Assembly: GCA_002297045.1 (NCBI GenBank)
Contig: DBJE01000014.1
Span: 1-45,927 of the forward strand
Source: Caryophanales bacterium UBA784
GTDB lineage: Bacteria > Bacillota_I > Bacilli_A > RFN20 > CAG-288
Direction of reading: 5' to 3'
DNA: 45,927 bases
Each line of letters opens with the position of its first letter. The first letter of the stretch is position 1. A program made the translations under genes and the position numbers. Below are positions 1 to 8,239 of this stretch, piece after piece. The notes under the pieces were generated by a model. It was given only the letters and a program-made list of their open reading frames with translations, made no database searches and was not told where the DNA came from.

Positions 1-275
1 GTCTTTCCGCAGCCGCGGCACACCCATCTACGATGTCCGTGCCTCTTCAGGCGATGGCCGTGGCAGTACGGACATTCTCCGAAAGACCGGCGCGACCTCT
101 TCCCAAGGTCGAAGACGTGTTCGCAAAAAGACATACGGATGATTCTTTCCGGAAGTTCCGGGACCGGCCACAGGGGAAAGCTGCTATATCAACCTGTGCC
201 CGGCCTAGGAACTCCGCTGATATAGCACGGAAATTTTACCGCGTCCTGGAACCGGGAACACTATTGGTTATCCTT
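1..275 (-). mobile_element. IS1595/ISXO2-like element, transposase N-terminus, cut by window edge
   Basis: On the minus strand an ATG at 134 opens a frame running off the window start. It encodes a zinc ribbon of the ISXO2/IS1595 transposase type (CPYC, then CRGC about 15 residues later). The 140 bp upstream, up to the AACACTATTGGTTATCC block at 258-275, recurs with divergence at 31840-31970, 36597-36720 and 38690-38750, so it is the conserved end of a repeated insertion sequence. Only about 45 codons are visible. Whether this copy is intact cannot be judged. Confidence 0.7.
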
Positions 276-308
276 TTTTTGTTTTTTATAGGTGGCGGTT
301 CGGAAATC

Positions 309-361
309 GGCGGGTCAGCAAGACGGAACCACCACAGTCCTTGGCATCTTGCTGACTCGCC
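309..361. other. Long inverted repeat (hairpin) upstream of the first two-component system
   Basis: Arms 309-323 and 347-361 (core GTCAGCAAGA / TCTTGCTGAC) pair over 14 of 15 positions around a 23-nt loop. No T-run follows on either strand, so it is not a clear terminator. It may be part of an insertion-sequence end or a transcript-stability structure. Confidence 0.5.
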
Positions 362-428
362 GAATTACTCAATGGTTTGGTCATCACTGACCAGGGACAA
401 TTGTATTGTATCCTAAGCCACTATCTGC

Positions 429-456
429 CAGGTCACCTATGCAAACCAAAGTTCTT
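429..456 (+). repeat. Dispersed repeat shared with 26627-26652
   Basis: CAGGTCACCTATGCAAACCA here matches CAGGTCACTTGTGCAAACCA at 26627, directly after a decayed transposase. It is probably the terminal sequence of that element, left here as a solo end. Confidence 0.5.
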
Positions 457-505
457 GTTTTAAATGTTTTTGCTTTTCAGCCTGCCATGGCCTATCTTTG
501 TCTAT

Positions 506-513
506 GCTATAAT
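506..513 (+). promoter_or_regulatory. Extended -10 promoter, predicted leaderless transcript
   Basis: TGCTATAAT is an extended -10 (TGnTATAAT). It ends 6 bp before the ATG at 520, so transcription should start at or next to the start codon. No good -35 and no Shine-Dalgarno sequence are seen. Confidence 0.6.
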
Positions 514-519
514 CAGGCC

Positions 520-1227
520 ATGATTAAAATTGCCATTGTCGAAGATCAGGAAAAATGGATTAAGCTGATTTCCTCTTTTCTTGAACGCTATAAAAAAGAA
601 ACCGGTGCTGCTTTCTCTACTGTTTTCTTTGATGATGGTTCTAAGTTTATTTCTTCCTTTAAGGGGGATTATCAGCTTGTCTTTATGGACGTGGCAAGGC
701 CGGTAAGGGATGGGATAAAAGCATCAAAGGAATTACGGAAAATCGACAAGGATGTCTGCCTCGTCTTTTTGACCGAAAGGGCCCAGTATGCCGTCGAAGG
801 CTACGAAGTCAATGCCTACGACTTCCTAATCAAGCCAATGGAATATGATCTCTTTAAGGTGAAGAGGAACAAATTCCTCTCTCATATCCAAAGCGGAAAG
901 GACGACTTCCTTCTTGTCAATGGTAAGAACGGAATTCATAAAATCAAGGTATCGGAAATCCACTATGTGGAAAGCAGGAAGCATTACATCTACTTTCACT
1001 GCGAGGAAGAGACCTATCGTAGGCGTGGGTCGCTTGATTCCCTGAAAAAAGTCCTCAAGGCAAACGGCTTTTCCGACATCAACCGCTCCTTAGTGGTAAA
1101 CCTTGCTTTTGTGGATAACTATTCTCCGACAGAAGTCGTCGTCTGTAAGGAGACTCTTCCCTTAAGCCGGATCTATAAGGCCGCCTTCTTAAATGATTTG
1201 ATAAAATATTTCGGGGACAAGCAATGA
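520..1227 (+). CDS. LytTR-family response regulator (first two-component system)
   Basis: This 235-residue protein has an N-terminal receiver domain with acidic pair E8-D9, phospho-acceptor D57 (FMDV) and a conserved IKP lysine motif. A C-terminal LytTR DNA-binding domain (about 135-230) carries a YVESRKHY motif and a typical SLxxLxxxL...F..INRS pattern. The start at 520 is chosen because MIKIAIVED is the canonical receiver start; the upstream frame extension has no homologous content. The stop overlaps the following kinase by ATGA, so the two are translationally coupled. LytTR regulators usually activate adjacent surface or secreted functions. The GH3 operon starting at 2643 is the obvious candidate target (inference). 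Confidence 0.93.
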   Translation: MIKIAIVEDQEKWIKLISSFLERYKKETGAAFSTVFFDDGSKFISSFKGDYQLVFMDVARPVRDGIKASKELRKIDKDVCLVFLTERAQYAVEGYEVNAYDFLIKPMEYDLFKVKRNKFLSHIQSGKDDFLLVNGKNGIHKIKVSEIHYVESRKHYIYFHCEEETYRRRGSLDSLKKVLKANGFSDINRSLVVNLAFVDNYSPTEVVVCKETLPLSRIYKAAFLNDLIKYFGDKQ

Positions 1228-2513
1228 GCGTGAGCGAGGTCTTCTCCATCCATTCCTATCACGGATATATTCTGCAGCTTCTTTTAGCGGAGCTTCTTTT
1301 CGTTGGATTTTATAAGCGGAGAGGTTTTTTTCTTTTCCGTGCCATTGGGGCTTTAATCTGCTATGTCTTGTTTTCAATTGTCCTAACCAATCTTCTTAAC
1401 TTCTGGGTGACCGGACTAGCCTCTCTTACGATTTTCCTGATTTCTTATCTTTGCCTTCTCTTCTGCTTTGAGAACAAACCGAAGGATCTTCTTTTTTTCT
1501 GCGTAGGTGCCCAGCTAATCCAGAATCTTTCCCATAACATCGAAAACCTGATTTATCTTCCACTTGCCTCTTCCATTCCGGAAATCGGGGACTTCTTTCT
1601 CTCCGTCGGGGTTAGGATCGTTGTCTATAGCCTATGTTTCCTCATCATTAAGAAAAAGGCGGACAGGGAGAAAGGCGTATCTTTGTCAAGTGGAGGCGTC
1701 TTCCCTATCGCCATCTCTTCGGCCCTTTTCTGCTATTTCGTCCAATTCCTTCTCCAGGTCTATCAGATTGATACCCTCTGGGTCACCCGCCTTCCTTTAG
1801 TTTTTTCCGACATTATCGCCCTACTTCTACAGTTCGGGCTTTTAGGATATAAGAACAAAAGGGATGAAAATGCCTCTTTGGAAAAACTGATCAGCCAATC
1901 GGACGACTACTACCGGATTGTGAAGGAAAACACGGATATCCTGAATAGGAAGGCCCATGACTTAAAGCACTTCATCCATGACTTTCGCAGGAACAGAAAT
2001 CTCAGTGACGAAGAACTTAAGGATCTTCAGGATACTTTGGAAAAGTACGAAAGCAGCCCAAGGACCGGAAACAAATCCTTGGACAGGGTTCTAAGCGAGA
2101 AATCCTATCTCTGCCATAAGAAACAGATTCCCTTCTATATCAGGGCCAAGGATAATCTTCTTCCTTTTGTCAGACCTGGGGACAGGACATCCCTATTCGG
2201 AAACCTCCTTTCCAATGCCATCGAATGCGAGGAAAAAATCCAGGATGCCTCTAAGCGGTTCATCCTCCTGAAGATAGCAAAGAAAGGGCAGATTGTTTCT
2301 GTCCATGTGGAGAACTACTGTGACAGGGAGGTCAGATTTAAAAACGGACTGCCTAGGTCGACTAAGGGTGACGAGAACTTCCATGGCTTTGGAACAAAAA
2401 GCATTGCCTATATTGTCAAAAAATACGACGGAAACCTGCGTTTTTCGAAAGAAAACGATATTTATAGCGCTGACATTATCATTCCTTATCCGGAAGAGAT
2501 AAAGCAGAAATAG
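1224..2513 (+). CDS. AgrC-like GHKL sensor histidine kinase
   Basis: The 429-residue protein starts with about six hydrophobic segments (residues 10-205), then a short coiled linker and a GHKL kinase module. The phospho-acceptor is H245 in AHDLKH. The ATP-binding N-box is LFGNLLSNAIE, and a G-box FHGFGTKSI lies near the C-terminus. This architecture is that of AgrC/VirS-type peptide- or ligand-sensing kinases. It overlaps the regulator by 4 bp and has no convincing ribosome binding site of its own. No agrB- or agrD-like gene is nearby, so the ligand is unknown. A carbohydrate or peptide signal tied to the GH3 operon is possible (inference). Confidence 0.9.
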   Translation: MSVSEVFSIHSYHGYILQLLLAELLFVGFYKRRGFFLFRAIGALICYVLFSIVLTNLLNFWVTGLASLTIFLISYLCLLFCFENKPKDLLFFCVGAQLIQNLSHNIENLIYLPLASSIPEIGDFFLSVGVRIVVYSLCFLIIKKKADREKGVSLSSGGVFPIAISSALFCYFVQFLLQVYQIDTLWVTRLPLVFSDIIALLLQFGLLGYKNKRDENASLEKLISQSDDYYRIVKENTDILNRKAHDLKHFIHDFRRNRNLSDEELKDLQDTLEKYESSPRTGNKSLDRVLSEKSYLCHKKQIPFYIRAKDNLLPFVRPGDRTSLFGNLLSNAIECEEKIQDASKRFILLKIAKKGQIVSVHVENYCDREVRFKNGLPRSTKGDENFHGFGTKSIAYIVKKYDGNLRFSKENDIYSADIIIPYPEEIKQK

Positions 2514-2554
2514 TGACAATTCTTGCCTAAAAGGGTTCTTTTTTTGCCAACCTC

Positions 2555-2583
2555 TTACTTCCTGTAACGGCTTACATTATGCT
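2555..2583 (+). promoter_or_regulatory. Promoter with palindromic cre-like/LacI-type operator before GH3-1
   Basis: A -35-like TTACTT (2555-2560) and -10-like TATGCT (2578-2583) are 17 bp apart. Between them lies the palindrome TGTAACGGCTTACA (2563-2576), with TGTAA/TTACA arms. It matches the cre consensus except at one central base. Related sites occur at 13738, 18170 and 11127. Confidence 0.55.
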
Positions 2584-2642
2584 TTTGACAGTGCCAGGAG
2601 GGCAATCTCGAGTAGTCCTCTGACGGCAACAAGGAGAAACTT

Positions 2643-5636
2643 ATGAAAAAAATCGGTAAAAACGGTTTATGGCGGTCAATTCTGTCTGTTTCCGGAATCG
2701 TCCTTTCTATCGCGGTAGGCGGTATCGCCGTCACGAAGGAATGGTCTGGATACATCAACAAATTCCTCAATATCAGCAATACGAAAGTCGTCGACGGAGA
2801 TACAAATGAAGATCCGATCCATTACAAGAGCGATTATTCCAACTATAAGGACGTCAGGAACAATGCCCGCTCGGTTGCCAAGCAGGTCGAGGCAGAAGGA
2901 GCTGTCCTAAGGCAGAACGAGAATGAGGCGCTTCCTCTTGCCGAGAAGTCCAAGGTCACGTTCTTCAGCTACAGCCAGGTTGACCTTGCCTTAGGCGGAA
3001 CGGGAAGCGGAGGCGTTTCTTCTTCTGCCGAGCGGAAGTACGATTTAAAGAAGGCATGTGAAGGGAAAATCGAAAGGAATCCGACCGTCTACGACTTCTA
3101 TCAGAAGAACTATGATGCGAAAAGAGGATTCATTGAGAAGAGCGGCTGGACAGGAAAAACCCTGAACTTCCGTGTCATAAACGGAATCAACGAAATCAAC
3201 GCCAGCGAGTTTACCAAAACGGAGACCGATTCGTTCAATGACTACTCCGATGCTGCCATTTTCGTTCTTTCCCGTATCGGCGGAGAAGGAACCGATCTCA
3301 CTGCGGACTATCTTTCCCTCAACGAGGATGAGAAGTCTATCCTCGAGACAAGGAAGAGAGGACCCTTCAAAAAGCGGATTGTCTTAGTCAACACTTTCAA
3401 TACCCCGGAACTTGGCTTCCTTAAGGAATACAACATCGATGCCTGTCTCTATATCGGTGGCCCGGGCGAAGTCGGCCTTGATGCCGTTACCGATATCCTT
3501 GTCGGAAAGACGAATCCAAGCGGACATCTTGCCGATACCTATGTCGCCGATGTCGAAAGCGCACCGGCCAGGGAGAACTTCGGTGACTTCACCTTCACCA
3601 ATAAGGATGACATCGTCAATCCGGACTCCCAGAAATATCTTGTCTACCAGGAAGGCATCTATGTCGGATACCGCTATTATGAGACCCGCTATGAGGATAC
3701 CGTCCTAGGAAAAGGCAATGCCACTTCCACGAAAGGGGCCAAGGCCTCCACAAACGGATGGAACTATTCGCAGGAGGTTCTTTTCCCCTTCGGATATGGC
3801 CTATCCTATGCGAACTTCGAGCAGACACTGAACAACTTCACTGTTGACTGGACAGACAAGAAGGCAACGGCGACTGTCACTGTCAAGAACACTTCCAAGA
3901 AGTACGCCGGAAAGGATGTCGTCGAACTCTATGCCCAGACACCTTATACTGAGGGCGGAATCGAAAAGAGCGCCATTCAGCTTTGCTCTTTTGTCAAGAC
4001 TGATAGGATTCAGCCCGGTGAATCGCAGACCCTTACTTTCGATGTCTCCTTAAGTGATATCGCTAGCTATGACTACAAGAACAGCAAGACCTATGTTTTA
4101 GAGCAGGGTGACTATTACTTTGCCATCGGAAACGGTGCACATGAGGCACTGAATAACATTCTTGAAAGTAAGGCAACCGTTGAACAGAAATCAAGAATGG
4201 ATGCTAAGGGCGATGCCAGCAAGGCAAAGAAGGTAACGAAGACAAGTTTCGATAAGGACGAATACCGGTTAAGCGGAACAAAGACCAGCATTACGAATCA
4301 GTTTGATTCCACTGATCTGAACTACTATACTTCCGGAACCGATCAGCAGGTCACCTATCTCTCCCGCAGCGATTATGATTCGACCTATCCTCAGCCGATT
4401 ACCCTTTCTGCAACCGATAAAAGGAAAGAAGAAATCGCATCCTACTACTCTAGCGCCAACGACGGCTCTACTTCCCCTTCCGCCTATGAGAAGGGAAGCA
4501 GTGATACTTCCTCGATTACGACCGGTGCCGAAAAGAAATACACGCTCGCGAGGATGATTGGAGCCGACTATGACGATGAAAACTGGGATAAGCTCTTAGA
4601 CCAGCTCACCATCGAAGATTATTATTCTTCTACTGCCCAAGGCCGAAACAAGCTTGAATCGGTTGGCTTAAATGCCACGACCGCCGTGGACGGTCCTGCC
4701 GCCTGGACGAAATCCAATTACATCGAAGATTATAAGAACCAATATGATGCCGAGAAGGTGAAGAAGACGGATGAACTGATGGTTTCCTATCCAACCGAGA
4801 CCATCATCGCCGGAACATGGAATGCTGAGCTGACCAAAAAGGTCGGACTCTCCTTCGGCGAAGAAGGACTCTGGGGTGGAGGAGTCGGCTGGTATGGACC
4901 TGCAGCGAATACCCATCGTACTGCATGCGGAGGCCGGAACTTCGAATATTATTCCGAAGACGGATATCTCGCCGGAAAGCTTTGCGAAAGGGAAGTCAAG
5001 GGAGCAAGGGAAAAGGGAACGATTCCCTATCTCAAACATTTCTTCCTCAACGATCAGGAAACTAACCGTATCGGTGTCTGCACCTTCTCTAACGAGCAGG
5101 CTATCCGGGAAGTCTATCTCCGTGCCTTCCAATATGCCTTCGAGACGACAGGAGAAGACGATAAGTCCTGCTCTGCCGTCATGGGCGGATTCAACCGTCT
5201 CGGCCTTGTCTGGACCGGACATTCTTCCAGTCTATGGAAGAACGTCAGGGAAAAGGAATGGGGCTTTAAGGGCAATGTCACGACCGACTTCGGTCAGAAG
5301 CAGGGTTCGTTAAGGGAGCCTCAGCTTGCCTATGAGGCCGGAACCAATAGGTTCTGCACTTCCGGAACCGGATTTGCCAAATATCTCCAGGGTGTTGACA
5401 TCACAAAGGATTATAAGCTTAGGTCCAATAGGAGAGAGGCCATCCACCGTCAGCTCTATGTCTTTGCCAATTCTGCCGCCAGGAACGGACTGACTTCTTC
5501 AAGCAAGATTGTCACTGTCAATACCTGGTACGATAATGCCCTTATTGCCATCGTCTCTGTTTCGTCTGTATTAGTCGCTGCATCACTTGGACTTCTTCTC
5601 TACAACTTCTTTGCCGGAAGAAAGGAGGAAAACTAA
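2643..5636 (+). CDS. Membrane-anchored GH3 glycosidase, domain-swapped (GH3-1)
   Basis: This 997-residue exported glycoside hydrolase has a transmembrane anchor near residues 11-30 and a second at about 960-985 followed by a positive tail. The catalytic module is therefore outside the cell and tethered at both ends. Domain order is reversed from most GH3 enzymes: GH3-C domain (about 75-380), fibronectin-III-like domain (about 395-500), then GH3-N TIM barrel (about 630-930). Visible motifs are DGP (D683), GRNFEYYSED, LKHF and NDQETNR. The presumed nucleophile is D882 in TTDFG, where the classic motif is SDW. Families of this order include ruminal beta-glucosidases; the substrate here is unknown. 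Ribosome binding site AAGGAG lies 7 nt upstream. It begins a probable operon with the genes to 8165. Confidence 0.92.
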   Translation: MKKIGKNGLWRSILSVSGIVLSIAVGGIAVTKEWSGYINKFLNISNTKVVDGDTNEDPIHYKSDYSNYKDVRNNARSVAKQVEAEGAVLRQNENEALPLAEKSKVTFFSYSQVDLALGGTGSGGVSSSAERKYDLKKACEGKIERNPTVYDFYQKNYDAKRGFIEKSGWTGKTLNFRVINGINEINASEFTKTETDSFNDYSDAAIFVLSRIGGEGTDLTADYLSLNEDEKSILETRKRGPFKKRIVLVNTFNTPELGFLKEYNIDACLYIGGPGEVGLDAVTDILVGKTNPSGHLADTYVADVESAPARENFGDFTFTNKDDIVNPDSQKYLVYQEGIYVGYRYYETRYEDTVLGKGNATSTKGAKASTNGWNYSQEVLFPFGYGLSYANFEQTLNNFTVDWTDKKATATVTVKNTSKKYAGKDVVELYAQTPYTEGGIEKSAIQLCSFVKTDRIQPGESQTLTFDVSLSDIASYDYKNSKTYVLEQGDYYFAIGNGAHEALNNILESKATVEQKSRMDAKGDASKAKKVTKTSFDKDEYRLSGTKTSITNQFDSTDLNYYTSGTDQQVTYLSRSDYDSTYPQPITLSATDKRKEEIASYYSSANDGSTSPSAYEKGSSDTSSITTGAEKKYTLARMIGADYDDENWDKLLDQLTIEDYYSSTAQGRNKLESVGLNATTAVDGPAAWTKSNYIEDYKNQYDAEKVKKTDELMVSYPTETIIAGTWNAELTKKVGLSFGEEGLWGGGVGWYGPAANTHRTACGGRNFEYYSEDGYLAGKLCEREVKGAREKGTIPYLKHFFLNDQETNRIGVCTFSNEQAIREVYLRAFQYAFETTGEDDKSCSAVMGGFNRLGLVWTGHSSSLWKNVREKEWGFKGNVTTDFGQKQGSLREPQLAYEAGTNRFCTSGTGFAKYLQGVDITKDYKLRSNRREAIHRQLYVFANSAARNGLTSSSKIVTVNTWYDNALIAIVSVSSVLVAASLGLLLYNFFAGRKEEN

Positions 5637-5637
5637 G

Positions 5638-6057
5638 ATGATCAAGAAATTCCTATCCAATAAGAAACCGGGATTCTATGTTTCCTTTGTGGCCTTTGTC
5701 CTAGCCCTTCTTACTTTGATTCTTTATACGGCAAGAGGCGGAAACTATCTCTCCCCAGTCTCCTCAACTGCCGTTATTCTCCTTGTCTTAGGGATTGTTG
5801 CCAATCTTTTTGTCCTTGTCCTCGACTTCCAGATCCTTGGCATCATCCCGGTGATTCTCTATTCCTGCGTCTTTGCCGTCCTTCTGAATACCGAAAGGCT
5901 CTTCATCACTAACGTCTTCTTCGGAGTCGATGGCAATAGCTTCTCCTTTGCCTACTATCTGATTTGGATTTTCTTAGTTCTTTCCATCCTCTCCTCTGCG
6001 GTCGGCTTCTCTCTTGGCAGGAGCAAGACAAACCGCCTTCTGCCTAAGGAAAATTAG
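5638..6057 (+). CDS. Small four-helix membrane protein paired with GH3-1
   Basis: The 139-residue protein has four predicted transmembrane helices and no known catalytic motif. It starts one base after the GH3-1 stop, with AAAGGAGG overlapping the end of that gene, so the two are certainly co-transcribed. It is clearly paralogous to the protein at 19477, which sits just before GH3-3. Both start with a KKFL/RKFL segment and share a loop motif before helix 4 (VDGNSFS here at 97-103, IDGSSLS there). I do not recognise the family. The conserved pairing suggests a membrane partner, chaperone or export/retention factor for these double-anchored GH3 enzymes (inference). Confidence 0.85.
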   Translation: MIKKFLSNKKPGFYVSFVAFVLALLTLILYTARGGNYLSPVSSTAVILLVLGIVANLFVLVLDFQILGIIPVILYSCVFAVLLNTERLFITNVFFGVDGNSFSFAYYLIWIFLVLSILSSAVGFSLGRSKTNRLLPKEN

Positions 6058-6066
6058 GCTATTGAA

Positions 6067-6094
6067 GAAGGATCCGTCGAAAGACGGATCCTTC
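6067..6094 (+). terminator. Intra-operon hairpin
   Basis: A perfect 12-bp stem (GAAGGATCCGTC / GACGGATCCTTC) with a GAAA tetraloop lies between 5638-6057 and the esterase gene. It is followed by TCTTCTC rather than a clean T-run. It may be an attenuator or an mRNA-stabilising structure rather than a full terminator. Confidence 0.6.
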
Positions 6095-6118
6095 TCTTCT
6101 CTTGAAAGGAGGCCACGA

Positions 6119-7072
6119 ATGAAAAAAAACTCTGCCTGCATCACGCTTGTCCTTCTTTTTTCTCTTTCCTGTGCTTCCTGCAAGGGTGGCAAGGAAGGGA
6201 ATCCCACCAGGGAAACTGTCGAGGTGAAGAAAAAATACCTTGATGAAGACTGCAAAGAAAAAGGGACGGTTGAAGCTTTTTCCTACCAGACAAAGGACTA
6301 TGTCTACAATACAGGAAAGACGGAAAGGAAGACCTGCAACGTCTATCTTCCTTTTGGCTATGATAAGGACAAACAGTACAATATCCTTTACCTTCTTCAT
6401 GGGACTGATCCTCAGAGCGTAAACCATATCAATACCTGGTTTGACACCATCAAGGCCAAGGTAAGGCTTGACAATAGGATTTCCTATAAAGTCATTGAAC
6501 CTAGGATTGTCATCGCCCCTACCTTCTATAGCTATGGATTATATGGAGACGATACGATTACTAATATTAAACAGGTTTCTCCTGTCAAGCAGAAATCAAA
6601 TGCCAACTTTGTTTATGAATTAAGATATGACATTGTTCCACGTGTGGAAGGAAATTACTCGACCTTTGCTTCGTCTACCGATGAAAAAGGGCTGCAGGAC
6701 TCCCGAGACCACCGGGCAAGGGCCGGATTATCGAATGGATGCCGGCTGACTTATACCGCTGGAAGGAGGAACAGTTTTGATTATTTCTCCTATTTCGGAT
6801 GTTATTCTTCTTCCGTGGATAGCAAAGAACTCCTTCATTCCCTCCATCAGGATAAATTTAAAGGTTATCCGCTTCACTATAGGTTCAATGCGGACGGGAT
6901 ATTTGACTTTGCCTATAACGGACACCATAAAAGGGTTGAGGAGTTAAAAAAGAACGGATCTGACCTTTTTAACCAGGATAATACCGAGTATGTCAGAATC
7001 AAAAGGGGCTACCACTCGGCAAGAAGCTGGAGAGTCGGTCTGTTTGATTCCTTGCTTCGGTTCTTCAGATGA
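6119..7072 (+). CDS. Exported CE1-like esterase (feruloyl/acetyl-xylan esterase type)
   Basis: The 317-residue protein starts at 6119 (AAAGGAGG 6 nt upstream) with a signal peptide ending in a cysteine (CASC), so it may be a lipoprotein. It shows the carbohydrate-esterase alpha/beta hydrolase pattern: YLPFGYDKDKQYNILYLLHG, then a nucleophile elbow GLSNG (S205) where GLSMG is usual. An Asp-containing segment (about 263) and a late His in YHSARSW complete a plausible triad. Such enzymes remove acyl groups from plant xylans or other glycans. Being in the GH3-1 operon fits sequential deacylation and exo-glycosidase attack. The N in GLSNG and the missing DGxH motif are atypical. Confidence 0.8.
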   Translation: MKKNSACITLVLLFSLSCASCKGGKEGNPTRETVEVKKKYLDEDCKEKGTVEAFSYQTKDYVYNTGKTERKTCNVYLPFGYDKDKQYNILYLLHGTDPQSVNHINTWFDTIKAKVRLDNRISYKVIEPRIVIAPTFYSYGLYGDDTITNIKQVSPVKQKSNANFVYELRYDIVPRVEGNYSTFASSTDEKGLQDSRDHRARAGLSNGCRLTYTAGRRNSFDYFSYFGCYSSSVDSKELLHSLHQDKFKGYPLHYRFNADGIFDFAYNGHHKRVEELKKNGSDLFNQDNTEYVRIKRGYHSARSWRVGLFDSLLRFFR

Positions 7073-7407
7073 AAATGAAAAAACTTGTTAATTTTCTTGC
7101 CCCTCTATCTCTTCTGCTTGGATGTGTCGGTGAGTTTGTCTGCTGTTTTGTCAGAGGGTATGAAGAACTGTGGCTGACTATTCTTCTTGTTTCCTTAGAG
7201 ATCCTATCTTTGGCTGCCATAGGCTTATTTAAACGGAATCTGCTTTTTTCCTTTTTTGGGACAGCCCTTGGCTTATTCGGTAGCGTCCTTCTTATCGGTT
7301 TCCCCTCCTATGTTCCTTTTGCTGCCATCGTTTTCTTTGGCCTGTCCCTGATTAGGGAACTGATTCTCTTTTTCTTTAAATTAAAAGAGAGATTCCACAA
7401 AGAATAG
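7069..7407 (+). CDS. Small hydrophobic membrane protein
   Basis: The 112-residue protein overlaps the esterase stop by ATGA, so it is translationally coupled. A second in-frame ATG lies 6 nt further on. It has about four transmembrane segments and a basic C-terminal tail (KLKERFHKE). It is not obviously similar in sequence to the four-helix proteins at 5638 and 19477, but has the same size and position type. Function unknown. Confidence 0.75.
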   Translation: MKMKKLVNFLAPLSLLLGCVGEFVCCFVRGYEELWLTILLVSLEILSLAAIGLFKRNLLFSFFGTALGLFGSVLLIGFPSYVPFAAIVFFGLSLIRELILFFFKLKERFHKE

Positions 7408-7469
7408 TTTTAGTATACATGGGAGAAATCCTGGGCCTAATCTAACTTTAAGGGAGTAAAATAGGAGGT

Positions 7470-8165
7470 ATGGAGAATGAGATTCTTCCTCTTTCCTATT
7501 CTTTCGGAACGAAAAAGGGTTTTCTCTACCGATCCAAGACGGAAAACTCCCCTCTTTTGCTTCTTAATACCTTTGAGGGTGAGGGAAAAGAAGTCTTTTC
7601 CCTGTTAAGAAGAAAGAGCCTTTCTTCTTTTAACCTGCTCGTTAGGTCTAACCTGGACTGGGGCAGAGACAGGACGCCATGGAAATCAGCCTCGCTTCCC
7701 TCCTCCAGGGAAGATTTTAAGGGCGGGGCGGATTTCTATTTAAAGGAACTCCTTGACGTCATTCTTCCTCAGGTAGGAAAGGATATCCTCGGAACTCCAA
7801 AGAAGACCTGCCTTGTCGGCTATTCCCTTGCCGGACTATTTTCCCTTTACTCGCTTTACCGCTGCCCTGCCTTTGATTATGTCGGAAGCAGGTCCGGTTC
7901 TCTTTGGTACCCTGGCTTTGAGGACTATTGCCTCACCCATCCAAGGAGGAAGAAGCCGGAAGGAATCTATCTTTCTTTGGGAGACAGAGAGAAGAAAGCA
8001 AAGAACCCACTTCTTTCTTCGGTGGAAGAAAAGACAGACGGCTTTTATCGTCTCTTTAGGAAAGAGGGAATCCCGACTGTTTATGAACTAAATCCCGGCA
8101 ATCATTTCCAGGATGCGGATATCCGGATTGCCCAAGGGATTCTTTGGATTCTAAAACAATTATAA
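7470..8165 (+). CDS. Cytoplasmic alpha/beta hydrolase, esterase-like
   Basis: The 231-residue protein has no signal peptide. It has a nucleophile elbow GYSLAG (S119) followed by LFSLYSL, as in the Fes/IroE-like esterase superfamily, an acidic candidate in SLGDRE, and a C-terminal His in NPGNHF. It could hydrolyse esterified oligosaccharides imported after surface degradation (inference). AGGAGG lies only 1 nt from the ATG at 7470, unusually close. A weaker AGGGAG lies 14 nt upstream. There is no other in-frame Met nearby, so the start is kept. Confidence 0.8.
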   Translation: MENEILPLSYSFGTKKGFLYRSKTENSPLLLLNTFEGEGKEVFSLLRRKSLSSFNLLVRSNLDWGRDRTPWKSASLPSSREDFKGGADFYLKELLDVILPQVGKDILGTPKKTCLVGYSLAGLFSLYSLYRCPAFDYVGSRSGSLWYPGFEDYCLTHPRRKKPEGIYLSLGDREKKAKNPLLSSVEEKTDGFYRLFRKEGIPTVYELNPGNHFQDADIRIAQGILWILKQL

Positions 8166-8239
8166 TGTTCAGTTTTCTTTCCGCTCCTCTCATCCCATGG
8201 TTTTAGTTAAAATATGGTTGTGAAAAAGGAGAATTCAGG

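Noticed and set aside
406..519. N-terminal extension of the first response regulator
   Set aside because: The receiver domain begins at 520; the extension has no homology and the promoter lies inside it.
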